Shown in pieces: positions 6,771 through 14,592 of a stretch of DNA of 18,526 bases. A program made the position numbers and the translations under genes. Every line of letters starts with the position of its first letter. The stretch's first letter is position 1. Origin of the DNA: Syntrophomonas sp. UBA1376. Lineage in GTDB: Bacteria; Bacillota; Syntrophomonadia; Syntrophomonadales; Syntrophomonadaceae. Under the pieces are notes generated by a model. It did not search any database, was not told the DNA's origin, and was given only the letters and a program-made list of their open reading frames with translations. The stretch spans positions 1 to 18,526 of the forward strand of contig DBRE01000032.1 in the NCBI GenBank assembly GCA_002305535.1, in the 5' to 3' direction.

Positions 6771-8078
6771 ATGAGCAAAGAATATCCAGAACTGCATCTT
6801 TCTTCTGATCAGGCAGCTCTATTGGGCATCGATTTCAAGGAAATCTGCCGTTTGGCTCTAGGCAACAAGATCATCCGGGTGACAGCAGATATAACCGACG
6901 ATGGAGGCGAGTCCTTAACAACTATAACACCAGAATTATCCCTGGCTCTCAACCTGCCTGAAGGTTGGGAGTTTAACCTTCGCCAGGACGGTGACAAGCT
7001 GCGTATCGGGCCACTGGTAGCCATCATGACTGATGCATATCACCCCAAGCGGGCTTCCTTCGGGTCGCAGGATTCCTTTTTCCGTGGTTTATTGAGCAGT
7101 ATGAACCAGCTGAACGGTTGGGCTTATGTTTTTACTCCCCAAGACATTAACTGGCAGAAAAACCGTATTTATGGCTACTATCTCTTGTCCCCTCGACGTA
7201 ACTGGCAAAGAGCCTGGTTCCCCTTTCCTGATGTATGCTATAATCGCTATTTTAAGCACAGTTCTACCGTGCCAGCCAATACTCCCGTTTCCATGGCACG
7301 CTTGCAGGGTCGGGTGAAAACCTTCAACTCACACATCGGCACTAAGATAAAGGTACATAGACAGCTGGCTCAGGAACCTGACATTGCCGCTCATCTGCCT
7401 GATACACGCCTTTTTTCTTCGGTTGGCCAACTCAGTTCCATGTTGAATAAGTATAGAGCAGTCTATATAAAACCTGTAAATGGTTCTCAGGGTCAAGGTA
7501 TTGCCAAAGTGAACAAGATCAACAGAGGCTATTCTGTTAAAACCAGTTCTGCCTCCAAAGAATTTAAGCATGAATCATTGGCTGAGATAATGAAAATGAT
7601 AAGGTCAGCCTCACCAGGGAAGCAGTTGATCATTCAACAAGCCATTCGGGTGAGCGGACAACCGCATTTTGACTTTCGTTTACTGATTCAAAGAGACTTA
7701 AGGGGCCATTGGTCAGTTACTGGTATAGCGGCTCGTATCGGTACCAAAGCGACAATCACCACCAACCTTCACACAGGCGGGCATGCGGTCAGTCTTCCGA
7801 AGGTTTTGGAAAGCCGCGGTTTTGGGGCTCAGCAAATCGCAACCATTCAGCAGGAGATGGAAGGACTGGCTTTGCGTATTGCCAAAACTATAGCCAAAAG
7901 CGCACGCTTGATCGGAGAACTGGGTTTAGACTTTATGGTTGACCATCGCGGTAAAGTATGGTTTTTGGAAGCCAATCCCAAGCCAGCTCGAGCCTCATTT
8001 GCTCAGATCGATAAAGACCTGCGCAGTCAAACCATTGCACGGCCCATGGAATTTGCCTATTATTTGGCCGGATTCTAA
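6771..8078 (+). CDS. YheC/YheD-family ATP-grasp protein
   Basis: A 435-residue protein. Residues 1-175 are an N-terminal region typical of the YheC/YheD group, including IGPLVAIMTD. Residues about 190-430 form an ATP-grasp fold, with VYIKPVNGSQGQGIAKV (231-247) as the nucleotide-binding strand and loop, DFRLLIQRD (301-309), and the metal-binding end GLDFMVDHRGKVWFLEANPKP (385-405). ATP-grasp enzymes ligate a carboxylate to an amine or thiol through an acyl phosphate. In Bacillus the relatives are spore-coat-associated proteins, but no reaction is established. The frame is open back to 6609, but that part contains the preceding terminator; the ATG at 6771 with an AAAGAGAG stretch upstream is the sensible start. 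It appears monocistronic and ends against the converging CoA-transferase operon. Confidence 0.83.
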   Translation: MSKEYPELHLSSDQAALLGIDFKEICRLALGNKIIRVTADITDDGGESLTTITPELSLALNLPEGWEFNLRQDGDKLRIGPLVAIMTDAYHPKRASFGSQDSFFRGLLSSMNQLNGWAYVFTPQDINWQKNRIYGYYLLSPRRNWQRAWFPFPDVCYNRYFKHSSTVPANTPVSMARLQGRVKTFNSHIGTKIKVHRQLAQEPDIAAHLPDTRLFSSVGQLSSMLNKYRAVYIKPVNGSQGQGIAKVNKINRGYSVKTSSASKEFKHESLAEIMKMIRSASPGKQLIIQQAIRVSGQPHFDFRLLIQRDLRGHWSVTGIAARIGTKATITTNLHTGGHAVSLPKVLESRGFGAQQIATIQQEMEGLALRIAKTIAKSARLIGELGLDFMVDHRGKVWFLEANPKPARASFAQIDKDLRSQTIARPMEFAYYLAGF

Positions 8079-8095
8079 CCAGAGATGAAAAATGA

Positions 8096-8118
8096 GGGAG
8101 ACAGTATATCTGTCTCCC
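8096..8118. terminator. Shared terminator between converging genes
   Basis: A perfect 9-bp stem GGGAGACAG/CTGTCTCCC (8096-8104 with 8110-8118) with loop TATAT. Read on the minus strand it is followed by TCATTTTTC, so it serves the CoA-transferase operon best. On the plus strand the tail is less T-rich, and it may end the ATP-grasp transcript only weakly. Confidence 0.7.
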
Positions 8119-8150
8119 CCAGTCAATCTTTGTTTATCTTGTTGAGCCTA

Positions 8151-8936
8151 CTATTTCACACGAGGTGGGAATTCTATAAAGATAGCGTGCGGGTCAACTT
8201 CTTCACGCAGCACCTTCAAAATGTCATCAGAAGGAGCCGGTATTTCTTCCACCTTTTCCGGTACGAGCAGTTCGAAACCGGTGCAGGCCTGGGCAATTTC
8301 TACCGTCAGTCCAGGGTTCAAGCCTTTGATCCGCATCCGCTTGCTCTCCGGTTCAAAATCCATAACCCCTATTTGACTGATACAGGCCTGGGGACCCTGC
8401 CCAAGCAGTCCTGCTTCCTTACGGCTGTTACCGCCATTTAGGAATCCCGGGCTGGTCAAAAAGTCCAATTTAGCCGGGAATTTGGTAGGATCCTGCAAGC
8501 CTACCAGAACCAGATGCTCAGTAAGTGAGCTCAGGTCGTTGCCGCCGCCACTGCCGGTCAGGCGGACTTTATAGTTGTGGTAACCCTCACCTATAAAGTG
8601 GGTATTCAAATTTCCATACATGTCAATTTGGGCAGCCCCCTGGAAGGCAATATCCACATATCCGTTGGCAGCCATAGCAAAAGAATGGGACATCTCCATA
8701 CTCATAGGAGCCCGTCTATAGGTAGCTGCTCCTCCTACTGACCAAGGCATAGGGCCTTCCCAGGGATCCTGTCCACCACTTTCATAAACCAGGGTAATGT
8801 GGGGAGCATGGGTATATTTAGCCAGAATGGCGCCTACCATGGGCAGACCTGTACCAACATAGACTATCATGCCATCCTGTATTTGCAGAGCAATATTATA
8901 AGCCAGCTGTTCAAAAGGATTTGCCGGTGCAGTCAA
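8151..8936 (-). CDS. Family I CoA-transferase, beta subunit (GctB/IpdB-like)
   Basis: A 261-residue subunit of a two-chain CoA-transferase of the glutaconate CoA-transferase/IpdAB type. GTGLPMVGA (28-36) resembles the CoA-binding glycine-rich loop. Glu52 in YESGGQDP sits where glutaconate CoA-transferase has its catalytic beta-chain glutamate (Glu54 in the Acidaminococcus enzyme), which forms the enzyme-CoA thioester. The enzyme would move CoA between two carboxylic acids; the acids cannot be named from sequence. Related IpdAB proteins instead hydrolyse a ring of a steroid-derived CoA ester, so a hydrolase role cannot be excluded. The start is TTG at 8936, eight bases after GGAGG. It lies 21 bases after the alpha-subunit gene and ends at a hairpin terminator. 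Confidence 0.85.
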   Translation of the reverse strand: MTAPANPFEQLAYNIALQIQDGMIVYVGTGLPMVGAILAKYTHAPHITLVYESGGQDPWEGPMPWSVGGAATYRRAPMSMEMSHSFAMAANGYVDIAFQGAAQIDMYGNLNTHFIGEGYHNYKVRLTGSGGGNDLSSLTEHLVLVGLQDPTKFPAKLDFLTSPGFLNGGNSRKEAGLLGQGPQACISQIGVMDFEPESKRMRIKGLNPGLTVEIAQACTGFELLVPEKVEEIPAPSDDILKVLREEVDPHAIFIEFPPRVK

Positions 8937-8957
8937 AATGTTCGCCTCCTCACCTTT

Positions 8958-10052
8958 TTAATCACGCTTAGGTATCACCGTGTTATAGGAAAAGTCCACT
9001 CCGCTGTCTTCAAGCAAGTATTCTTCAGCCTTTTGCAGACGGCGCAGGTTATCCATATACCTGGCTCCACCTAAAGTAGCACTTAATTTATCATACAATG
9101 CATACTGGTCTTCACAGTCATAAACCCATACTTTCATGAAGTCCTTCATAGCTGCATCATCTCGGGTAGCAATACGCATCAGCCATTCCCACCATTCTCT
9201 GGCCCAGTAATAATAACCGGGGCAGCAACCCGGCAGGCATCCATAAGGAAGCTCTACAACCGCATCCACTACCATGAAGGGGATGCAGACATTGCTGTTG
9301 TCAAAACGAATGGCTAATTCGGGCACGATCTCTTCGCAAGTAATAACTACCTTGCGGGAAGCGAAAGCTTCGGCGATATCATTTACGGCTGGTCCGAAAA
9401 TCTTGGCATTGCCGTACATATCTGCCTGCTGGCAGTGGATGAACACCACATCTGGATGTAGAGCAGGAATCAGTACTACTGGATCATTATTCCAGGGATC
9501 ACGGGTCTCTTTAACATAGGGGTTGTATTTAAGCATCTCTGATCCCAGCAATTGACGGGATGCTATGTAGGGTTCCCCGTATTGAGCAGCCTTAAAGCCT
9601 TGCCCCATTGAGCCATGACCCCATTCAGACAGAATATGTCCTCTGCCTTCCTGGATCGTCCTGGAGAAGGCCCGGTCAGTACCGCGCATCTCTGCTCCCA
9701 CATAGGAATTGTGGGCGTATTTACAGGAACCTGCGAACATTGCAAAAGAACTCAGAGTATTGGGGGAACCAATATACTGCAGGTCTTTTTTGCCCTGACG
9801 CCAAATCTCAAACTGGGCCTGCAAGGGGGTGCGAACATACGAAAATCCTGAATCCGCAACCACATCGCCATCGGAGACAAATCGAGCTACTGCCTCCTTT
9901 AGGGTCATCCGTTTGTCGACCTTTTCCCGACTTTTCTTAAGATTGTTTTCCCGGAAGGACTCATGATCAATTAAACGATCAAGTATCCCAGGATCACTGA
10001 TACGAAGGTTTTCCAGGGCTTCTTCATTGTAGGAAAACTTTGCCGGCAACAC
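8958..10052 (-). CDS. Family I CoA-transferase, alpha subunit (GctA/IpdA-like)
   Basis: The larger partner of the subunit encoded just downstream, about 364 residues. It shows the family order: a dimer-forming N-terminal region, then MTLKEAVARFVSDGDVVADSG, then IGSPNTLSSFAMFAGS, and later PALHPDVVFIHCQQADMYGNAKIFGP, a stretch conserved across CoA-transferase family I. The C-terminal third has clustered Cys and aromatic residues (GCLPGCCPGYYYWAREWWEW) as in other GctA relatives. The start needs care: the longest frame begins with TTG at 10064, but GGAGGT overlaps its second and third codons. Translation therefore more likely begins at GTG 10052 (five bases after GGAGG) or TTG 10049 (eight bases after). 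It is the first gene of a two-gene minus-strand operon. Confidence 0.85.
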   Translation of the reverse strand: MLPAKFSYNEEALENLRISDPGILDRLIDHESFRENNLKKSREKVDKRMTLKEAVARFVSDGDVVADSGFSYVRTPLQAQFEIWRQGKKDLQYIGSPNTLSSFAMFAGSCKYAHNSYVGAEMRGTDRAFSRTIQEGRGHILSEWGHGSMGQGFKAAQYGEPYIASRQLLGSEMLKYNPYVKETRDPWNNDPVVLIPALHPDVVFIHCQQADMYGNAKIFGPAVNDIAEAFASRKVVITCEEIVPELAIRFDNSNVCIPFMVVDAVVELPYGCLPGCCPGYYYWAREWWEWLMRIATRDDAAMKDFMKVWVYDCEDQYALYDKLSATLGGARYMDNLRRLQKAEEYLLEDSGVDFSYNTVIPKRD

Positions 10053-10120
10053 ATACACCTCCAAAATTCTGATAATTCCAAATATTACGTGAAATTATAA
10101 TGTGTAATAAAGTATTATTA

Positions 10121-10143
10121 TTATAAACTATATTGTATCACAA
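10121..10143 (-). promoter_or_regulatory. Candidate promoter region of the CoA-transferase operon
   Basis: Read on the minus strand, TTGTGA (10143-10138) is followed after 17 bases by TAATAA in a run of TTTATAATAATAATAC. The -35 is fair and the -10 is blurred by the A/T-rich run, so the exact promoter is uncertain. The leader to the ribosome site would be about 50 bases. Confidence 0.3.
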
Positions 10144-10196
10144 ATTGCTATTGCCGACATGAATTTTTTTGTGCCCCTAATTCATGCCTTGTAACC

Positions 10197-10214
10197 GATT
10201 TCATCTGATTTCAT
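10197..10214. repeat. Phased direct repeat upstream of the CoA-transferase operon
   Basis: GATTTCAT occurs twice with a two-base gap (10197-10204 and 10207-10214), a ten-base period equal to one helical turn. It lies about 55-75 bases upstream of the candidate minus-strand promoter, a usual place for an activator site. Confidence 0.3.
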
Positions 10215-10236
10215 TCATATCTAAGCGCCATAATTA

Positions 10237-10596
10237 TTGCTTATAATAGGTTATTTTGTCGTCGATATCACCACCATTAAAAACACGGCTAATTATGAAA
10301 CGACCTTTGCGGGGAATGAAATTGTGCAGCGCTTTGTACGGGGAGATGAGTCTAGAACCAGTGAGGGGGCTGGACTGGGGTTGTCGATCGCCCAGAGTTT
10401 TACCCAGATATGCGGGGGAACCTTCGCTGTTAATATTGATGGTGATCTATTCAAGGTGGATCTGCGCTTCCGATGGCTACCAATTAGTGCCGGGTTATCA
10501 GCGGGATCCATTTCTCTTGTGTTACTTAGGCTAACAGAGTACGTGGTTTTCAAAATAAGCACTCTGCAGCTGTATGATTATGGTAAAATTACTTAG
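10237..10596 (+). pseudogene. Relic of a sensor histidine kinase (C-terminal ATPase fragment)
   Basis: An open frame whose recognisable part (10258-10470, about 71 codons) matches the end of a HATPase_c domain: an F-box-like QRFVRGDESRTSEG, the G2 box GAGLGLSIAQSF, and the closing strand GGTFAVNIDGDLFKVDLRF. A kinase needs the N-box, the G1 box, the histidine-bearing dimerisation helix and a sensor part; none is present. A stop codon (10231) lies directly before this frame. The only start is a TTG at 10237 without a ribosome site. After residue 78 about 40 codons of unrelated sequence follow to the stop, where kinases normally end. I read it as the remnant of a deleted two-component system gene. 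A matching response regulator was not seen in the window. Confidence 0.72.
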
Positions 10597-10643
10597 TAGT
10601 CCTGATAATACTAGCGGGGGACATTTTGGGGAGGAGGGTCATA

Positions 10644-11351
10644 GTGAACATGCCTACAGGGCCTTTTAGTCAAATGTCTGTTGGACAGCGAATTACCGGA
10701 GTACTCTTTAATGGTCCTCGGGATACTTTTGCAGTTATAGGGGAACAGCCCAGATGGATACCTCCTTTGATCATTGTTTCACTCGTGAGCTTTCTGTCTA
10801 CCCTGGCAACCATCTCCAAGCTCAAGGAATTTACAGCCTACACATTAGAGCTACAAGCACAAGCGGCACCAGAAATAGCTAATGCAGCAGCGACTGATAT
10901 GATCCTAAACGCAGCTGTCGTTGCTGCTCTAGTAGGGAGTTTGGTCATGCCTGGAATAATGTGTTTGTTGTATGCTGGGTTGCTCAAGCTTTTCAATTTG
11001 TTCGCTGGTGAGCCAGCTCAGTTTCGTCAGTTCTTTGCAGTTACCGTCTATTCCTATTTTCCCATCCTATTAGGGGCAGTGGTAGCAGCCATCATGATAA
11101 TAATTAGTCCGGCCACCCATTTGGAAGAGGTGTCCACCAGCCTCTATCTGCTGTTTCCACCCGGTTCCAAGGGATTTGCCGCCACTCTGGCCCGGCAGGT
11201 TGACCCCTTTTATCTGTGGGGTCTGGTCTTGATGGCCTTGGGTAGCTCAGTTATCAGTCGCACACGTTTTACATCTTATGTTGGATATGTTGCGGGAATC
11301 TGGTTGTTGTTTGCCTTGGGTTCCGCTCTGCTGACCCAGGGATTATTGTGA
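10644..11351 (+). CDS. Yip1-family polytopic membrane protein
   Basis: About 235 residues with five likely membrane segments (near residues 39-57, 87-115, 133-157, 185-202 and 207-230). The N-terminal cytoplasmic part has the GVLFNGPRDTFAVIGEQPRW pattern common at the start of bacterial Yip1/YIP1-domain proteins (IPxxTFxxI-like). The function of bacterial members is unknown. Similar genes often sit beside MacAB-like transporters in Clostridia, which suggests a helper role for the export system. The start is chosen as GTG at 10644, six bases after AGGAGG; the longer TTG start at 10626 lies upstream of that ribosome site and an ATG at 10650 is a little far from it. The adaptor gene follows after 60 bases, so co-transcription is likely. 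Confidence 0.75.
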   Translation: MNMPTGPFSQMSVGQRITGVLFNGPRDTFAVIGEQPRWIPPLIIVSLVSFLSTLATISKLKEFTAYTLELQAQAAPEIANAAATDMILNAAVVAALVGSLVMPGIMCLLYAGLLKLFNLFAGEPAQFRQFFAVTVYSYFPILLGAVVAAIMIIISPATHLEEVSTSLYLLFPPGSKGFAATLARQVDPFYLWGLVLMALGSSVISRTRFTSYVGYVAGIWLLFALGSALLTQGLL

Positions 11352-11411
11352 TTAAGGACAGATTTGACCCGTTTAGCCGCATGTTTTATCAACTAAAGGA
11401 GGATTAATTAA

Positions 11412-12704
11412 ATGCCTGCCATTGCGCCCCGTTTACCTGGAGGTAAAAAAACCGTAATTATCCTGGTAGCAGTCATTCTAATAATAAGTATCGTGGGATT
11501 GAACATTTACCGCAGCCGCCAGCAGGTACCGCTAGAGGTAGTTACTGCTACAGCTGAGATCGAGAAAATGGGTGCTACTATCTTGGCCAGCGGCAGCATT
11601 GAATTGTTGGAAAAACAGGAAGTATATGCTCCCAGCGACCGCCTGGTTCGTGAAGTTCCAGTACGGGTTGGGGATCAGGTTCAAAAGGGGCAGATTATTG
11701 CTATCCTGGAAGCTGATAGTGAGTCCTTAAGTTTATTGGATGCCCAAGCACGACTGGCTGAACAAGAAGCCATCTATCAAAAGTACTTCTCTCCTGCTCC
11801 AGTAGATATGGAGATCGCTGAGGCAGAATATAAACAAGCTGAGTTGACCTATCAAAACAGTTTAAGGAATGCTGAAAATAACGAAAAGCTTTATGCTGCC
11901 GGGGCTGTATCCCTGCAAGAATTGAATACAGCCCATAGCCAACTAGCTGCTGATGAGGCATTATATCTCAAGGCTAAAAAGGAATGGAACCAAATCCGCA
12001 ACGGACTGGAGGGAGCTGAACGCCGCAGCCAGGAAGCTGCTTATCACCGTGCTCAGGAAGCGGTTAAACTGGCTGAACAAAACCTGGCCCAGTTTGTGGT
12101 GCCGGCTAGAATCGATGGGCAGGTTATGGCGGTACAGATCAGCGCCGGAGATGTTACTTCACCGGGTCAACATCTGATAACCATTGGTGATCCTCATCAA
12201 CTGGAAGTTAAGGTAGGCATAGGGGAATATGATGCAGCCCGGGTCACCAAAGGACAGGAAGTCCAGATAGAAGCAGCTGCTTTCCCAGAAAGGCAATTTC
12301 AAGGCCAGGTAGTGGAAGTATCCCAGAAAGCCTTTATCAATAAGAATACTCAATCACAGCAGGTGGAAATTCCGGTTCGCATTGCAGTTGACAGCGAACA
12401 AAAGGGCCTGCTCCCGGGATTTACTGTAGATGTAAAAATAATTACCGTACCGGAAAAAGATCGGTTAGTGGTGCCGTACGAAGCTGTAGCCAAAAAGGAC
12501 GATCAGAGCTATGTATATATAGTTGAGAAGAACCAGGCCAAGAAAACTCCAGTGCAAATAGGTCTGGAAGGAGATTTAAGTATTGAGATCATCAGTGGGC
12601 TGGAGAAAGGCGCTACCGTTATCTTGAATCCACCAGAAGACCTGGAAGACGGTCAGGCTGTAAAACCTATCATTGAGGAAGCACAGGAAGGTTCGCAGCT
12701 ATGA
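11412..12704 (+). CDS. Periplasmic adaptor (HlyD/MacA-like membrane fusion protein)
   Basis: A 430-residue protein anchored by one N-terminal transmembrane helix (about 14-32). Then come the first half of a lipoyl/barrel-sandwich domain (about 62-100, VRVGDQVQKGQIIAIL), a long helical coiled-coil hairpin (about 102-226, rich in Ala, Glu and Gln), the second lipoyl half (VPARIDGQVMAVQISAGDV), a beta-barrel domain, and a membrane-proximal domain. This is the standard layout of RND/MacA adaptors. In a Gram-positive cell it would bridge the permease and the outer surface or wall rather than an outer membrane. AAAGGAGG lies nine bases before the ATG. Its last bases overlap the ATPase gene by ATGA, so translation is coupled. 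Confidence 0.9.
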   Translation: MPAIAPRLPGGKKTVIILVAVILIISIVGLNIYRSRQQVPLEVVTATAEIEKMGATILASGSIELLEKQEVYAPSDRLVREVPVRVGDQVQKGQIIAILEADSESLSLLDAQARLAEQEAIYQKYFSPAPVDMEIAEAEYKQAELTYQNSLRNAENNEKLYAAGAVSLQELNTAHSQLAADEALYLKAKKEWNQIRNGLEGAERRSQEAAYHRAQEAVKLAEQNLAQFVVPARIDGQVMAVQISAGDVTSPGQHLITIGDPHQLEVKVGIGEYDAARVTKGQEVQIEAAAFPERQFQGQVVEVSQKAFINKNTQSQQVEIPVRIAVDSEQKGLLPGFTVDVKIITVPEKDRLVVPYEAVAKKDDQSYVYIVEKNQAKKTPVQIGLEGDLSIEIISGLEKGATVILNPPEDLEDGQAVKPIIEEAQEGSQL

Positions 12705-13414
12705 TCCAAGTTCAAGAATTAACTAAAGTATACCGCCCCGAACTTAATCCGGTATATGCTCTGCGAGGTATAAATGCTTCCATTGAACCGGGTGAATTTG
12801 TAGCTGTAATGGGGCCATCTGGTTCTGGAAAGTCGACTTTTATGAATTTACTGGGTTGTCTGGATACCCCAACCTCGGGATCATACTGGTTGGATGGGCA
12901 GGAAATCAGTGGCTTGACGGGAGATGAGCTGGCGCAGATCCGCAACCAAAAAATTGGCTTCATTTTTCAGAACTTTAACCTGCTTCCCCGCATGAACGCT
13001 CTGCGCAATGTGGAATTACCCATGATATACGCCGGTGTGACTAAAAACGAGCGCCGCCAGCGAGCCCTGGAAGCTCTGGAAAGAGTCGGTATGCAGGATC
13101 GCATTCACCACCGCCCCGCTGAATTGTCGGGCGGACAAAATCAAAGAGTAGCCATCGCCCGAGCTCTGGTGAACCAGCCAGCTATTCTGCTGGCAGATGA
13201 ACCCACCGGTAATCTGGACAGTCATACCAGTGAAGAGATCATGAATGTATTCACCTCACTCCATCAGGAACATACCACAATAGTGTTGGTTACTCATGAA
13301 AGGGATATCGCACAGTACAGCGGCCGAATCCTGCGCTTTCGAGACGGACTGCTGGAACAAGAAGAAGCAGCAGTTGAGGCGCAAACTCCTGAGATACAGG
13401 AGGGTAAGTCATGA
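12701..13414 (+). CDS. ABC transporter ATPase, MacB/LolD type
   Basis: A 237-residue ATPase with every catalytic motif in place: Walker A GPSGSGKST (38-46), Q-loop Gln90 (FIFQNFNLLP), signature LSGGQNQR (142-149), Walker B ILLADEPTGNLD (162-173) and the switch histidine His199 (LVTHE). The QNQR variant after the signature and the LLPRMNALRNVELPMIYAG stretch place it in the MacB/LolD/FtsE group, whose members use ATP for mechanical work through the periplasm-facing part of the permease. It overlaps both neighbours by four bases (ATGA), so the adaptor, ATPase and permease are made in a fixed order. The substrate is unknown; relatives export macrolides, peptides or lipoproteins. Confidence 0.94.
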   Translation: MIQVQELTKVYRPELNPVYALRGINASIEPGEFVAVMGPSGSGKSTFMNLLGCLDTPTSGSYWLDGQEISGLTGDELAQIRNQKIGFIFQNFNLLPRMNALRNVELPMIYAGVTKNERRQRALEALERVGMQDRIHHRPAELSGGQNQRVAIARALVNQPAILLADEPTGNLDSHTSEEIMNVFTSLHQEHTTIVLVTHERDIAQYSGRILRFRDGLLEQEEAAVEAQTPEIQEGKS

Positions 13415-14592
13415 ATCTATTCGAAAGCCTGCTAGTCGCCCTGGATTCTATCCGCGCCAACAAGTTCCGTTCTATTCTGACTACCCTGGGGATAGTCATA
13501 GGAATTGCTGCGGTTATAGCTGTCATAGCTATAGGGCAGGGAGGACGGCAAACCATAATTTCAGAAATAGAAAAGATCGGCAGCAACCTTTTTTATGTTG
13601 GTTTGGATTGGCGCCTGGAAGACCCTCCCACCGGCCGGGAGTTTGCCCTGACAGATGTTCAGGCTATCAAGGAGCAAGTTCCAGCAATAAAATATTTATG
13701 TGCTGAAGCTTATGGTTATGAGCAGGTTCGGGGAGGACGAACCATAAAGACCACCCAGATAGTAGCCACCAATGGCGATTATGGTCCGATGTACAATTTT
13801 GTAATGAAAGAAGGGCGGTTTTTCAGCAATGCTGATGAACAGGGGCGGCGCAGGATCGCAGTACTGGATGAAGGCATCGCTGACGAATTGTTTCCACAGG
13901 AAGCGGTGGGAGAGCAGATAGTGATCGGCGGTACCTCCTTTACCGTGGCGGGAGTAGTTAAGAACCAGGCTTCCATGTTCGGTATGGGTCAGGCCCAAAT
14001 GATATATGTACCTATCAGCACCTGGTTAGACATCAGTCCCTACGCCTATATTGCCTATATTGAAGGGAGTACCTACGAAGCCAAAGATGTGCAAAAGGCT
14101 ACTGAGCAAGTGGTGAAAATCCTGGAGCGTCGTCATCGCACCGAAGGAAAATATATGAGCGATACTCTAGAGCAGCAAATGGAAATGATCAGTGAGGTCA
14201 CCGGAGTTCTTACCATGATCATAGGTGCTATAGCTGCCATATCACTTTTGGTAGGTGGTATCGGAGTTATGAATATAATGCTGGTATCTGTCACCGAGCG
14301 TACTCGAGAAATCGGGATCAGAATGGCCCTGGGGGCTCGCCGCCGGGATGTATTACTGCAGTTTCTAATAGAAGCAGTAGTGCTGTGTATAATCGGGGGG
14401 ATTGTCGGAACCCTCCTGGGTGTGGGTGGTGCCTTTTTAGTGGCTAAACTGGCTCAGTGGCCTCCGCTTATTTCTTGGACTACCATTTTGTTAGCCTTCT
14501 TCTTTTCAGCCGGTATTGGTGTCATCTTCGGACTGCTGCCTGCTAATAAGGCATCCCAACTCGATCCGATTGAAGCCTTACGCTACGATTAA
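13411..14592 (+). CDS. MacB/FtsX-type ABC transporter permease
   Basis: A 393-residue protein with the type VII ABC layout: one transmembrane helix near the N-terminus (about 19-42), a large extracytoplasmic MacB_PCD domain (about 45-260), and an FtsX domain with three helices near the C-terminus (about 268-292, 320-345 and 355-378). Typical family stretches are LTTLGIVIGIAAVIAV, GGIGVMNIMLVSVTERTREIGIRMALGARRRDV, and the ending LPANKASQLDPIEALRYD. It works with the ATPase encoded just upstream, on a four-base overlap, and with the adaptor. No clear plus-strand terminator is visible after it. Confidence 0.92.
   Translation: MNLFESLLVALDSIRANKFRSILTTLGIVIGIAAVIAVIAIGQGGRQTIISEIEKIGSNLFYVGLDWRLEDPPTGREFALTDVQAIKEQVPAIKYLCAEAYGYEQVRGGRTIKTTQIVATNGDYGPMYNFVMKEGRFFSNADEQGRRRIAVLDEGIADELFPQEAVGEQIVIGGTSFTVAGVVKNQASMFGMGQAQMIYVPISTWLDISPYAYIAYIEGSTYEAKDVQKATEQVVKILERRHRTEGKYMSDTLEQQMEMISEVTGVLTMIIGAIAAISLLVGGIGVMNIMLVSVTERTREIGIRMALGARRRDVLLQFLIEAVVLCIIGGIVGTLLGVGGAFLVAKLAQWPPLISWTTILLAFFFSAGIGVIFGLLPANKASQLDPIEALRYD

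Noticed and set aside
8085..8441. Plus-strand 118-codon frame opposite the CoA-transferase beta gene
   Set aside because: It is a mirror of a well-supported gene on the other strand, and its first part is the shared terminator.
10256..10534. Second plus-strand frame across the kinase relic, and a minus-strand frame at 10293-10562
   Set aside because: Only the frame starting at 10237 gives histidine-kinase motifs; the others are shadows with no family signature.
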